Under the pieces are notes generated by a model. That model saw only the letters and a program-made list of their open reading frames with translations. It was not told the DNA's origin and searched no databases. The translations under genes and the position numbers were made by a program. This document shows, in pieces, positions 8,014 to 14,731 of a stretch of DNA of 40,652 nucleotides (its first letter is position 1; every line of letters begins with the position of its first letter). The stretch lies in the NCBI GenBank assembly GCA_902593125.1, contig CACJGU010000011.1, positions 1 to 40,652 of the forward strand, in the 5' to 3' direction. Source of the stretch: an uncultured Alphaproteobacteria bacterium (lineage in GTDB: Bacteria > Pseudomonadota > Alphaproteobacteria > HIMB59 > GCA-002718135).

Positions 8014-9118
8014 TATTTTGTAAATTTAATGTTAATCCCAATTCAGTAACGACTTCTTTTACAGCTTTTATTGTATCCATCATGTCTTGTTCATCTAAAT
8101 TACCAATACACCCAATTCTAAAAGTTTCTGCCACTGTTAGTTTTCCTGGATAAATTAAAAAATCTTTTTCACTAAGAGCATTATAAAATTGCTCAAAGTT
8201 AAATTTAGGATCATTAGGGTGTTTAAAAGTAATAATAATCGGTGCTTGCAAATTATCAGGAAGTAGTTGCTCAAATCCCAACTCTTTCATTCCATTACAA
8301 ATAATTTCACAATTTTTTTTATATCTTTTACCTCTTCCCTCAACACCGCCTTGTTCTTTATGTTCCTCAATCGCTTGATTGAATGCAGCCAATACGTGTG
8401 TAGGAGGTGTAAATCGCCATTGTTTATTTTTTTCCATTGCTTGCCATTGATCATACAAGTCTAGACTTAGTGAGTGACTATTGCCTTTTGCATTTTGAAT
8501 AACTTCATTTTTAACAAGAATGAAACCTACTCCTGGTACACCCTCTAAGCATTTGTTTGATGAAGCGGCTACAGCATCAAAAGTAATTGTTTTAGAACTT
8601 AAGGGTAATGCACCAAAGGCACTCATTGCATCGATGAATAACGATAAATTTTTCCCCTCAACCAATTTTGCAATGTCTTCAATAGGATTTAAAATACCCG
8701 ATGTTGTTTCACAATATACAGCAAAGACGTGTGTTAAGTTGTTGCTATCAATTAACTCTTCAATTTTGTTGATGTCATGTACTTCATGTTCAGCAACTTC
8801 ATATTCAATAAAATCTCTCCCTAAATATGTGCACATTTTTTTCATTCTTTGTCCGTAAGCACCATTGATCAGAATCAGAATTTTAGAATCTTTTTGAGTA
8901 AGAGAGCTTACCATCGACTCTACGGCAAAAGTTCCACTTCCCTGCATTGGAACACATTGATATTTATCTTCACCGTCTATTAATTTAACAAGGGAATCTC
9001 TAATTGATGCATTGAGATCAATAAATTTTGTATCTCTCGAACCCCAATCATGAAGCATAGCCTCTTTTGTTGACATCGATGTCGTGAGAGGACCAGGGGT
9101 TAATAATTTTTTATCCAT
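7997..9118 (-). CDS. phnW: 2-aminoethylphosphonate:pyruvate aminotransferase
   Basis: A PLP-dependent class V aminotransferase of normal length (373 residues). It converts 2-aminoethylphosphonate and pyruvate to phosphonoacetaldehyde and alanine. The PhnW signature LLTPGPLTTS..K.AMLHDWGSRD is at 5-29, the cofactor-binding aspartate is D163 (FIDAMS) and the PLP lysine is K189 (SSNKCLEG). The strong N-terminal match separates it from serine:glyoxylate transaminases. It lies first in a two-gene minus-strand unit with the AllA-like gene and is divergent from the HD-domain gene across 88 bp. No PhnX or PhnY/PhnA gene for phosphonoacetaldehyde breakdown is in the window; the Fe-ADH encoded at 1196 is the only visible candidate acting on its product. 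Confidence 0.93.
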   Translation of the reverse strand: MDKKLLTPGPLTTSMSTKEAMLHDWGSRDTKFIDLNASIRDSLVKLIDGEDKYQCVPMQGSGTFAVESMVSSLTQKDSKILILINGAYGQRMKKMCTYLGRDFIEYEVAEHEVHDINKIEELIDSNNLTHVFAVYCETTSGILNPIEDIAKLVEGKNLSLFIDAMSAFGALPLSSKTITFDAVAASSNKCLEGVPGVGFILVKNEVIQNAKGNSHSLSLDLYDQWQAMEKNKQWRFTPPTHVLAAFNQAIEEHKEQGGVEGRGKRYKKNCEIICNGMKELGFEQLLPDNLQAPIIITFKHPNDPKFNFEQFYNALSEKDFLIYPGKLTVAETFRIGCIGNLDEQDMMDTIKAVKEVVTELGLTLNLQNNDKRN

Positions 9119-9206
9119 TAAATATTTACTTAATAAATATTATTATAAATTTGATCAATCTTATTAAAGTTGGAATTGAATTTATTTTCTAATAAGTTAA
9201 TTATAA

Positions 9207-9782
9207 ATGAAAATGGAAGAAAATATTGTAGACTATCTCTTAGATCTTTTGAAAACAAAAGGTGCTGATATTCAATATGGTAATGAGGATGTGAACCAGC
9301 TTGAGCACGCACTCCAATGTGCTGAACTTGCTGAAAAACATAAATTACCAGGACCAACAATTGCTGCAGCATTACTGCATGATGTTGGCCACCTTATCTA
9401 TGAGGACGGCGATCCCATTCATGAAGGGAAAGATGGTCATCATGAAAATTTAGGTGCTGATTTTTTAAAAAAATATTTTGGTGAGGATGTTATTCTACCA
9501 ATTAGAGCACATGTTGACTCAAAAAGATATTTATCAAGTGTTGAAGAAGGTTATTATGATAGTCTATCAGAAGCATCGAAACTTTCGTTAAAAGTTCAAG
9601 GTGGTCCTTTCACAAAAGAAGAAGCAGATGCGTTTATAAGCAAACCTTTTATGGATGAAGCAGTAGAGCTTAGAAGATTTGATGATTTAGCAAAAATTCT
9701 AGATAAAAAAACTCCCGATGTTGAACATTTCCGCCCCTATTTAGAAGAAGCAAGACAGTCTTTTTTAGCTAAACAAGCGTAA
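9207..9782 (+). CDS. PhnZ-like HD-domain diiron oxygenase
   Basis: 191 residues of the HD family found in phosphonate degradation operons. The metal ligands H34, H58-D59 (LLHDVGH), H79, H102 and an aspartate near 159-160 are visible, with H62 and K106 also present. Y24 and E27 fall where PhnZ has the Tyr/Glu pair that gates the active site, as I recall the published structure. PhnZ is a mixed-valent diiron oxygenase that cleaves alpha-hydroxyphosphonates to phosphate and a carboxylate. Its usual partner, the 2-oxoglutarate hydroxylase PhnY, is not encoded here. Placement beside phnW supports a phosphonate role. A second ATG 6 bp downstream is an equally possible start. Confidence 0.8.
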   Translation: MKMEENIVDYLLDLLKTKGADIQYGNEDVNQLEHALQCAELAEKHKLPGPTIAAALLHDVGHLIYEDGDPIHEGKDGHHENLGADFLKKYFGEDVILPIRAHVDSKRYLSSVEEGYYDSLSEASKLSLKVQGGPFTKEEADAFISKPFMDEAVELRRFDDLAKILDKKTPDVEHFRPYLEEARQSFLAKQA

Positions 9783-10307
9783 ATGCAATTTAGCAACTAT
9801 GATTTTATTGACTCTAAGTCATTTGCAGGCAAAATTATATTAACTTCTTTCCCAGGTCTAAATTCGGATGGTTTGTTTGAAGAAAAAATTTTAAAAAAGG
9901 AATTAGAATTATTTAAAAATAATAATTGTAGCTCCATTACTTCTTTTGTTGAAGATAGCGAATTTGAAAAATTGTGTGATAAAACTTTGTTTGTCAAAAG
10001 TATTTATGAACATAAATTACATTGGTACCATTTACCTATCTATGACATGGGAGCACCAGATAAAGATTTTAAATATAAATGGGAGACAACTAAAGTTTTA
10101 TTAAAGAACGAATTGATAGATGGAAAAAATTTGGTTTTACATTGCCGTGGAGGAAAAGGAAGAGCTGGCACTATAGCTGCTATTTTACTTGTTGAATTTA
10201 ATTATGAAAAACAAGAAGCTATTGATCTTGTACGATCAAGAAGAAAAGGAGCTATTGAATCTAAAATACAGAAAGATTTTATTTTTTCTTATCGAGCAGT
10301 TAATTAA
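9783..10307 (+). CDS. dual-specificity/tyrosine phosphatase-like protein
   Basis: 174 residues with the cysteine-based phosphatase P-loop HCRGGKGRAGT at 120-130 (catalytic C121, R127). Aspartates D88 and D93 lie upstream as candidate general acids. The fold resembles small cyclin-dependent kinase inhibitor 3-like phosphatases. The ATG directly follows the stop codon of the PhnZ-like gene, so the two are cotranscribed and probably translationally coupled. Its substrate could be a phosphoprotein, a phosphoinositol-like lipid or a small phosphate ester; the context suggests phosphorus salvage, but nothing decides this. The 3' end overlaps the convergent pit gene by 4 bp. Confidence 0.78.
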   Translation: MQFSNYDFIDSKSFAGKIILTSFPGLNSDGLFEEKILKKELELFKNNNCSSITSFVEDSEFEKLCDKTLFVKSIYEHKLHWYHLPIYDMGAPDKDFKYKWETTKVLLKNELIDGKNLVLHCRGGKGRAGTIAAILLVEFNYEKQEAIDLVRSRRKGAIESKIQKDFIFSYRAVN

Positions 10308-11356
10308 AAAGAGACCGTTAAATTAAAAATATTTTCTAGAATAAATAAAACAATTAAAGAAATTAAAGCTGCAATTATAGGTAGTGTCATCCAACCCAAA
10401 GAAATTCTTCCTGCAATTGACCATTGAACCTCTTTTCCTCCTTTTAAGAGACCAATTCCAATTACGCCGCCAACAACAGCTTGGGAACTAGATACTGGCA
10501 CCAAAGGTATAGAGGGAAGATTTATAGATTGTAAAAAAGCACTTATACCCTGGGATGCAAATAAAAATAAAACAATAGAATGCGATATAACAACAATAAA
10601 TGCTGCTACTGGTGTCATTTTTAAGAGATCATTACCAACGGTAAACATAACTCTTTTCGAGTAAGTAAAAACACCAACAGCTATGGCTAAACCACCTAGA
10701 AGAAATAATTGTTCTTTTGAGGAAAAGACAAATAAATTTCCAATAGTAACATCAGTAAACGGTGATATAGGTACGAAGACACCTATTACATTGGCAATAT
10801 TGTTTGCACCTAAACTATAAGCACCAAAAGCACCTGCTAAAAGTAAAGCTGTTCTTGTATAGGCATCAAGTCTGAGAATATGTAACTTTCTATTGAGTAT
10901 AACTTTTTTTGTAAAAGTAAATAAACCCATTGCAATAACTCCTGCAATGATAGGACAGAGTATCCATGTTCCTAAAATAGTAATTAAAACTTGAAGATTA
11001 GTTGAAGATCCCGTGTATAAATTCCAACCAACAATTGCTCCAACAATCGCTTGCGTTGTTGAAACAGGCAAGCCAACTTTGGTCATTAAATAAACAGATA
11101 TTCCTGCAGCAACACATGCTGCAAAAGCACCAGGCAATGCATTAATAGCACCTAACTTTCCTAAGGTTTCTGTTGTACCTGCTCCGCTAATAATTGCACC
11201 TAGAATAACAAAGACACTACAAATTATTGCTGCACTTGTGAAACTAACCATTCGTGTTCCAACTGCAGTCCCAAAAACATTTGCTGCATCATTGGCGCCA
11301 AGTGACCAACCTAAAAAAAGACCACCAAATAAAAAAATTAGAATTGTAATTTCCAT
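10304..11356 (-). CDS. pit: low-affinity inorganic phosphate transporter, PiT family
   Basis: A 350-residue integral membrane protein with about ten membrane segments. The duplicated PiT signature is clear: GANDAANVFGTAVGTR near residues 21-36 and SLGANNIANVIGVF near 180-195. It imports phosphate (probably as a metal-phosphate complex) with protons or sodium. The gene follows the DUF47 gene by 6 bp in one minus-strand operon, the usual pairing in alphaproteobacteria. Arsenate can enter cells by this route, which fits the arsC gene next door. Confidence 0.92.
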   Translation of the reverse strand: MEITILIFLFGGLFLGWSLGANDAANVFGTAVGTRMVSFTSAAIICSVFVILGAIISGAGTTETLGKLGAINALPGAFAACVAAGISVYLMTKVGLPVSTTQAIVGAIVGWNLYTGSSTNLQVLITILGTWILCPIIAGVIAMGLFTFTKKVILNRKLHILRLDAYTRTALLLAGAFGAYSLGANNIANVIGVFVPISPFTDVTIGNLFVFSSKEQLFLLGGLAIAVGVFTYSKRVMFTVGNDLLKMTPVAAFIVVISHSIVLFLFASQGISAFLQSINLPSIPLVPVSSSQAVVGGVIGIGLLKGGKEVQWSIAGRISLGWMTLPIIAALISLIVLFILENIFNLTVSF

Positions 11357-11362
11357 TGAAAA

Positions 11363-12025
11363 TTAAACGGAACGTTTAATAGCGTAAATTTGAACCTCGT
11401 CAGCTATGTCTTCTGCTTGATCACAAATACGATCAATCTTTTCTACAAAATATCGAAGATGCATTTTTTGATCTAGAGGTAATTCAGAATCAAAAATTCT
11501 TCTTGCAAGTGAACTAAATTTTATATCAGATTCTTTTTCATAAAAAGTTACTTTATGAGCATTATCTCTAACAGATTTAATATCTCTAAAAAATGATCGG
11601 ACAGTCAAACAAAGTGACTCAACACAATTTACAACAGTATCAGTCAACTCAATTAAATCTTGGTGAAACTCTTTTGGAAATTTGGGTTTTTGAATAGAGA
11701 AGTGATAGCAATTTCCTTGGTACATTCCAATTAATTCGTCGATGTGTTCTAGAAGTCGTAACACATCACTTCTTGCATCTGGGATTAGTGTTTCTTCATA
11801 AAGAGTATGCTCAACATCTTTTGTAATTTTGTCGGCCTTACTTTCCATTTCTTTAACTTTTTCAACCATTTCCTCAAATTTACCATTGGCGGAATGATTG
11901 AGATAAGTTGGAACTATCGATTTAAATACTAAGCCCACTTCAGAGACAATATCAACAAACTCATCAATTTCTCTTTCAAGCTTTTTGGTATCACCAAATA
12001 ATGATGCACTTTTTAATCCAAACAT
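11363..12025 (-). CDS. DUF47/PhoU-like accessory protein of the Pit transporter
   Basis: 220 residues, mostly helical and strongly charged, matching the DUF47 (TIGR00153) relatives of PhoU. Members are encoded directly upstream of pit and are thought to modulate transport. Conserved acidic clusters such as EMESKADKI, ERR-like helices and RICDQAEDIADEV near the C-terminus resemble the metal-binding E/DxxxD patterns of PhoU. It is the first gene of the DUF47-pit operon, and a strong Pho-box match lies about 40 bp upstream of its ATG. Confidence 0.88.
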   Translation of the reverse strand: MFGLKSASLFGDTKKLEREIDEFVDIVSEVGLVFKSIVPTYLNHSANGKFEEMVEKVKEMESKADKITKDVEHTLYEETLIPDARSDVLRLLEHIDELIGMYQGNCYHFSIQKPKFPKEFHQDLIELTDTVVNCVESLCLTVRSFFRDIKSVRDNAHKVTFYEKESDIKFSSLARRIFDSELPLDQKMHLRYFVEKIDRICDQAEDIADEVQIYAIKRSV

Positions 12026-12064
12026 GGCGTGCTTATAGAACTTTTCAAAAAAAAAGAAAGAAAT

Positions 12065-12082
12065 GTTAAATTTTTGTTACAA
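12065..12082 (-). promoter_or_regulatory. Pho box of the DUF47-pit operon
   Basis: Read on the minus strand this is TTGTAACAAAAATTTAAC, two 7-bp half-sites with 4-bp spacing. An 18-bp stretch (ATTGTAACAAAAATTTAA) is identical to the site upstream of phoB, which is hard to explain by chance even at this base composition. It lies 39 bp before the DUF47 start. In Sinorhizobium meliloti PhoB represses the orfA-pit operon, so the site may be a repressing one. It might also serve the plus-strand gene at 12149. Confidence 0.7.
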
Positions 12083-12148
12083 TTTGATTAATATCTTTAT
12101 CTTTAAGTAAAGTGTAATATTCGCAATATATAGAATTTAGGAGAAGAT

Positions 12149-12376
12149 ATGACAGATTTATCAATTAATAGAATTAAGTGGTTTAGCACCGCGTTAATTT
12201 TATCAGGAATATTATTAACCAATTTAAATGCGTATCCAATTAACATAATTATTCACGGTACAGGTGCTGTTGGTTGGTCAATTGTTGGTTATATGACAAA
12301 AGATAGAGCTCTGCTCACAAACTTTGGTTTACAACTCCCACTATTTATTTTTGGATATATTTATTTGCTAACATGA
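12149..12376 (+). CDS. small membrane protein of unknown function, coupled to arsC
   Basis: 75 residues with two to three hydrophobic segments (about 12-24, 31-46 and 57-75) and a conserved-looking central HGTGAVGWSIVGY. A good ribosome-binding site (AGGAG) precedes the ATG. Its last codons overlap the arsC start in an ATGA junction, so the two are translated together. I do not recognise a characterised family. Coupling to arsenate reductase suggests a part in arsenate or phosphate handling, by context only. Confidence 0.75.
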   Translation: MTDLSINRIKWFSTALILSGILLTNLNAYPINIIIHGTGAVGWSIVGYMTKDRALLTNFGLQLPLFIFGYIYLLT

Positions 12377-12792
12377 AAAATAAAAATATTCTTTTTATGT
12401 GTGTTGCTAATTCAGCAAGAAGTCAAATGGCTGAAGGAATTGCAAAAAAATTATATCCTAATTGCATTATTCAAAGTGCAGGATCAGTGCCCAAAGAAGT
12501 TAATCCTAATGCTATCGAGGTTATGGGTGAAATCGATATTGATATATCAAAACATTATTCAAAAGATTTTGAAAGTTTAGACAACAAATTTAGAGATGAA
12601 TTAAATACCGTTTTTACGCTTTGTAAAGAAGAGGTATGTCCAGTTTTAAATTCCAAAGCTCAGATATTTTCAATACCATTTGATGATCCGGCATCAGATC
12701 ATTTTAGTTCAAACCAATTAGATAAATTTAGAGAAGTAAGAGATTCAATTTTTGATAAATTGAAAGAACTAAAAAATTTATTTGAGAATTAA
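12373..12792 (+). CDS. arsC: arsenate reductase, thioredoxin-coupled type
   Basis: 139 residues of the low-molecular-weight phosphatase fold. The P-loop is C10-V-A-N-S-A-R-S17, the two extra redox cysteines are C84 and C89 (TLCKEEVCPV), and the catalytic aspartate is at D104-D105 before P106. This triple-cysteine arrangement marks arsenate reductase rather than a plain tyrosine phosphatase. It reduces arsenate to arsenite. Arsenate enters through phosphate transporters, especially under phosphate limitation. An aquaglyceroporin gene suited to arsenite release is at 19502. The 3' end of this gene lies in a ~200-bp direct repeat whose other copy is at 15745. Confidence 0.88.
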   Translation: MKNKNILFMCVANSARSQMAEGIAKKLYPNCIIQSAGSVPKEVNPNAIEVMGEIDIDISKHYSKDFESLDNKFRDELNTVFTLCKEEVCPVLNSKAQIFSIPFDDPASDHFSSNQLDKFREVRDSIFDKLKELKNLFEN

Positions 12793-12936
12793 TGAAGTTA
12801 AAAATTAATTAAATTTATAAAAATTTAATATTCCATTAATCTATTTGTAAACAATAAAATTTAAATGTTTCTTACCACTCACAGTATTATTTCCTCCTGC
12901 TAATTACCAATAATTGTGAGTGGGATTAATTTTTTA
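12733..12936 (+). repeat. direct repeat copy 1 (arsC tail plus intergenic hairpin)
   Basis: This segment, from the last 60 bases of arsC through the intergenic hairpin, is repeated in direct orientation at 15745-15945. The two align along nearly their whole length with a few small indels. Shared landmarks in order are the GAAGTAAGAGATTCAATTTT start, CTAAAAAATTTATTTGA, TTTATAAAAATTTAATATTC, AAATAAAATTTAAAT-like blocks and the CCACTCACA/TGTGAGTGG arms. Copy 1 is the functional one, since it completes an intact arsC. The two repeats bracket the acyltransferase-plcP-agt cassette. Confidence 0.88.
12875..12923 (+). ncRNA. conserved stem-loop with a CCTCCT loop, copy 1
   Basis: A perfect 9-bp inverted repeat (12875-12883 with 12915-12923) encloses a 31-nt loop that contains TTTCCTCCTGC. 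Extension by a G-T pair and a short A/T helix after a bulge is possible. A T-run begins about eight bases past the stem, so it could end the arsC transcript. The loop pyrimidine motif is complementary to Shine-Dalgarno sequences, which also allows a small regulatory RNA or a 3'-UTR element. Which of these it is cannot be settled from sequence. Confidence 0.55.
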
Positions 12937-12954
12937 TTTCTCCTTTTTCGAGTA

Positions 12955-12972
12955 CTTTAACAATTGTTTAAC
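12955..12972 (+). promoter_or_regulatory. candidate Pho box upstream of the acyltransferase gene
   Basis: CTTTAACAATTGTTTAAC contains TTTAACA twice, exactly 11 bp apart, the spacing of a PhoB site. The half-site resembles the second half of the DUF47-pit box (ATTTAAC). It is about 31 bp before the ATG at 13004 and lies just outside the direct repeat, so it belongs to the cassette. Confidence 0.55.
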
Positions 12973-13003
12973 ATTATAAAATTAAGAATTTAAAGTAAAT
13001 TTT

Positions 13004-13846
13004 ATGAAAATTAATAAACCAGCGCTTACCTTTTCTAACTCCGAAGTTAATCCTGTTGGAAAGATTATTATTCAATTAACCGAATTGGGAACGGGTAAAA
13101 TTAAGTTACGTAAGTTGTATGAGGATTATTTAAGAGAAAATTTACCTCCAGAGAATTTTTGGCATGATGCAATTGAAAGATTAGGTCTCCGTATTCAGAC
13201 ACATTATCATTCTAAAAGTAATATTCCTAAAAATGGCAAACTTGTAGTAATTGCTAACCATGCATTTGGAATAGCTGATGGTCTTACAATATGCTCTTTA
13301 ATTAGTAAAATTAGACAAGATTACAAAATTATTACGCATAAAGTTTTACAAGGAGCAGATCTTATTAAGAATAAAATTATTCCTCTTGATTTTTCAAAAA
13401 ATAGAAATGCTTTAATAAATAATATCGCTGCACGTAAAGAATGCGAAGAACACTTAAGAAATAATGGGGCACTAATCATTTTTCCATCAGGATCAGTTTC
13501 AACGAAACCAAAATTAAAAAAAGGAATCAAAGCAATAGATCGTGAATGGAAACAATTTACTTCAAAAATAATAATGAAAACTCAATCACCTGTCCTCCCA
13601 ATTTTTTTTGAAGGACAAAATAGCGAACTTTTTCATGTTGCTGATAAAATTGGGCAAGTCTTTCGATATTCTTTAATGATATATGAACTTAAAAGAAGAA
13701 TGGGAAAAAAAATTGATGTTCATATTGGACAAAGAATACCCTTTGAAACCATAAAAGAAATTGGCAATCTTATTGAGATTACAAAATTTTTAAGAAATAG
13801 CACTTATAGATTAGATCCAAGTAATAAAAACTCAATATTTAATTAA
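13004..13846 (+). CDS. PlsC-like lysophospholipid/glycerolipid acyltransferase
   Basis: 280 residues with the PlsC-family motif I NHAFGIAD (NHx5D; about 85-92), an FPSG block (about 164-167) and a PIFFEGQNS segment, all in expected order. No clear signal peptide; the N-terminal 60 residues are soluble-looking. Enzymes of this family move an acyl chain from acyl-ACP or acyl-CoA to a lyso-lipid or similar hydroxyl acceptor. It resembles the O-acyltransferases of ornithine-lipid synthesis as much as PlsC itself. Its Pho-type upstream site and the following plcP-agt pair suggest a part in lipid remodelling under phosphate starvation. Exact acceptor unknown. Confidence 0.78.
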   Translation: MKINKPALTFSNSEVNPVGKIIIQLTELGTGKIKLRKLYEDYLRENLPPENFWHDAIERLGLRIQTHYHSKSNIPKNGKLVVIANHAFGIADGLTICSLISKIRQDYKIITHKVLQGADLIKNKIIPLDFSKNRNALINNIAARKECEEHLRNNGALIIFPSGSVSTKPKLKKGIKAIDREWKQFTSKIIMKTQSPVLPIFFEGQNSELFHVADKIGQVFRYSLMIYELKRRMGKKIDVHIGQRIPFETIKEIGNLIEITKFLRNSTYRLDPSNKNSIFN

Positions 13847-13879
13847 TACTTCTGTAAAAAAAAAATTTAGTTAATGTAA

Positions 13880-13897
13880 TTGAAATAAAATTTTAAC
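13880..13897 (+). promoter_or_regulatory. candidate Pho box upstream of plcP copy 1
   Basis: TTGAAATAAAATTTTAAC matches the phoB distal site TTGTAATAGAATTGTAAC at 15 of 18 positions with identical 7-4-7 layout. It ends 27 bp before the plcP ATG, a usual distance. PlcP is a PhoB target in Sinorhizobium meliloti. Confidence 0.6.
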
Positions 13898-13924
13898 AAA
13901 TTCTTTCTATTATTTATTAATAAA

Positions 13925-14731
13925 ATGAAAGATCAGCAATCAGTTTCATATTATAGAACTATATGGATATCTGATCTTCATCTTGGAACAGAAAATAGCA
14001 AGAGTGAAATGCTTCTTGAATTTTTGAGATCAACAGATTCAAAATATTTATTTTTAGTTGGCGATATTATTGATGCATGGAGAATGAAAAAAAAAATTTA
14101 TTGGCATCAAACTCATAATGACATTATCCAGAAGATTTTGCGTAAAGCAAGAAAAGGTACAAAAGTAATATTTATCCCAGGTAATCATGACGAACTTGTG
14201 AAAAGTTACACAAGTTTTTCACTAGGGAATATATCAATAAAAAATAAGTTTACACACAAATTAGCTGATGGAAGAAATGCCCTTGTTTTACATGGTGATG
14301 AATTTGATGCAGTTATATTAAACGCTAAATGGCTGGCAAGTATTGGGTCATCTCTATACGAATTTATATTAAAGTTGAATAACTATCTAAATTTTGTCAG
14401 AAGAAAACTAGGTCTATCTTATTGGTCATTATCTCAATTTCTCAAACATCAAACAAAAAGAGCCACGAATTTTATTTCTAACTTTGAGTTTGCCGTATCT
14501 GATAGTGCTAAAAGAGCAAATGCTGATGTTGTTGTGTGCGGCCATATTCATAAGCCCATTATAAAAAAATTAAACGGAGTGTTATATTGCAATGATGGTG
14601 ATTGGGTTGAGAGTTGTTCTGCGCTAGTGGAAAATAAAGAGGGACAATTATCCCTTATTGACTGGTCAATTGAAAGAGAAAAAATTTTTCAACATGAACA
14701 TAACAAACTAGCAGAAAGTGTATCAGTGTGA
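13925..14731 (+). CDS. plcP: PlcP-type phospholipase C, copy 1
   Basis: A 268-residue calcineurin-like phosphoesterase with DLH (D17, H19), GD at 46-47, GNHDE at 86-90, H123 and GHIHKP at 206-211. Automatic annotation often calls this family UDP-2,3-diacylglucosamine diphosphatase (LpxH). The direct coupling to an Agt-like glycosyltransferase (4-bp overlap) identifies it as PlcP, which in rhizobia, roseobacters and SAR11 removes the head group of membrane phospholipids during phosphate starvation and yields diacylglycerol. The adjacent Pho box agrees. It is about 70% identical by eye to copy 2 at 21170-21982. Confidence 0.85.
   Translation: MKDQQSVSYYRTIWISDLHLGTENSKSEMLLEFLRSTDSKYLFLVGDIIDAWRMKKKIYWHQTHNDIIQKILRKARKGTKVIFIPGNHDELVKSYTSFSLGNISIKNKFTHKLADGRNALVLHGDEFDAVILNAKWLASIGSSLYEFILKLNNYLNFVRRKLGLSYWSLSQFLKHQTKRATNFISNFEFAVSDSAKRANADVVVCGHIHKPIIKKLNGVLYCNDGDWVESCSALVENKEGQLSLIDWSIEREKIFQHEHNKLAESVSV

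Noticed and set aside
8520-8858. Open frame antisense to phnW (112 codons)
   Set aside because: It lies wholly within the well-supported phnW, has low-complexity content and no ribosome-binding site or family features; it is a shadow frame.
9130-9372. Minus-strand frame over the phnW/HD intergenic region
   Set aside because: Most of it is antisense to the conserved part of the PhnZ-like gene and its C-terminal segment is low-complexity; no independent evidence for a gene.
12860-12940. CRISPR or REP-type array from the repeated CCACTCACA arms
   Set aside because: Only two copies 3 kb apart are present, each a single hairpin; there is no regular spacing and no cas gene.
13925-14731. LpxH (UDP-2,3-diacylglucosamine diphosphatase) as the function of the two similar phosphoesterases
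   Set aside because: The metal motifs fit both families, but fusion-like coupling to Agt-type glycosyltransferases in both copies and the Pho box fit PlcP better. Two LpxH genes beside glycosyltransferases in a small genome would be odd.
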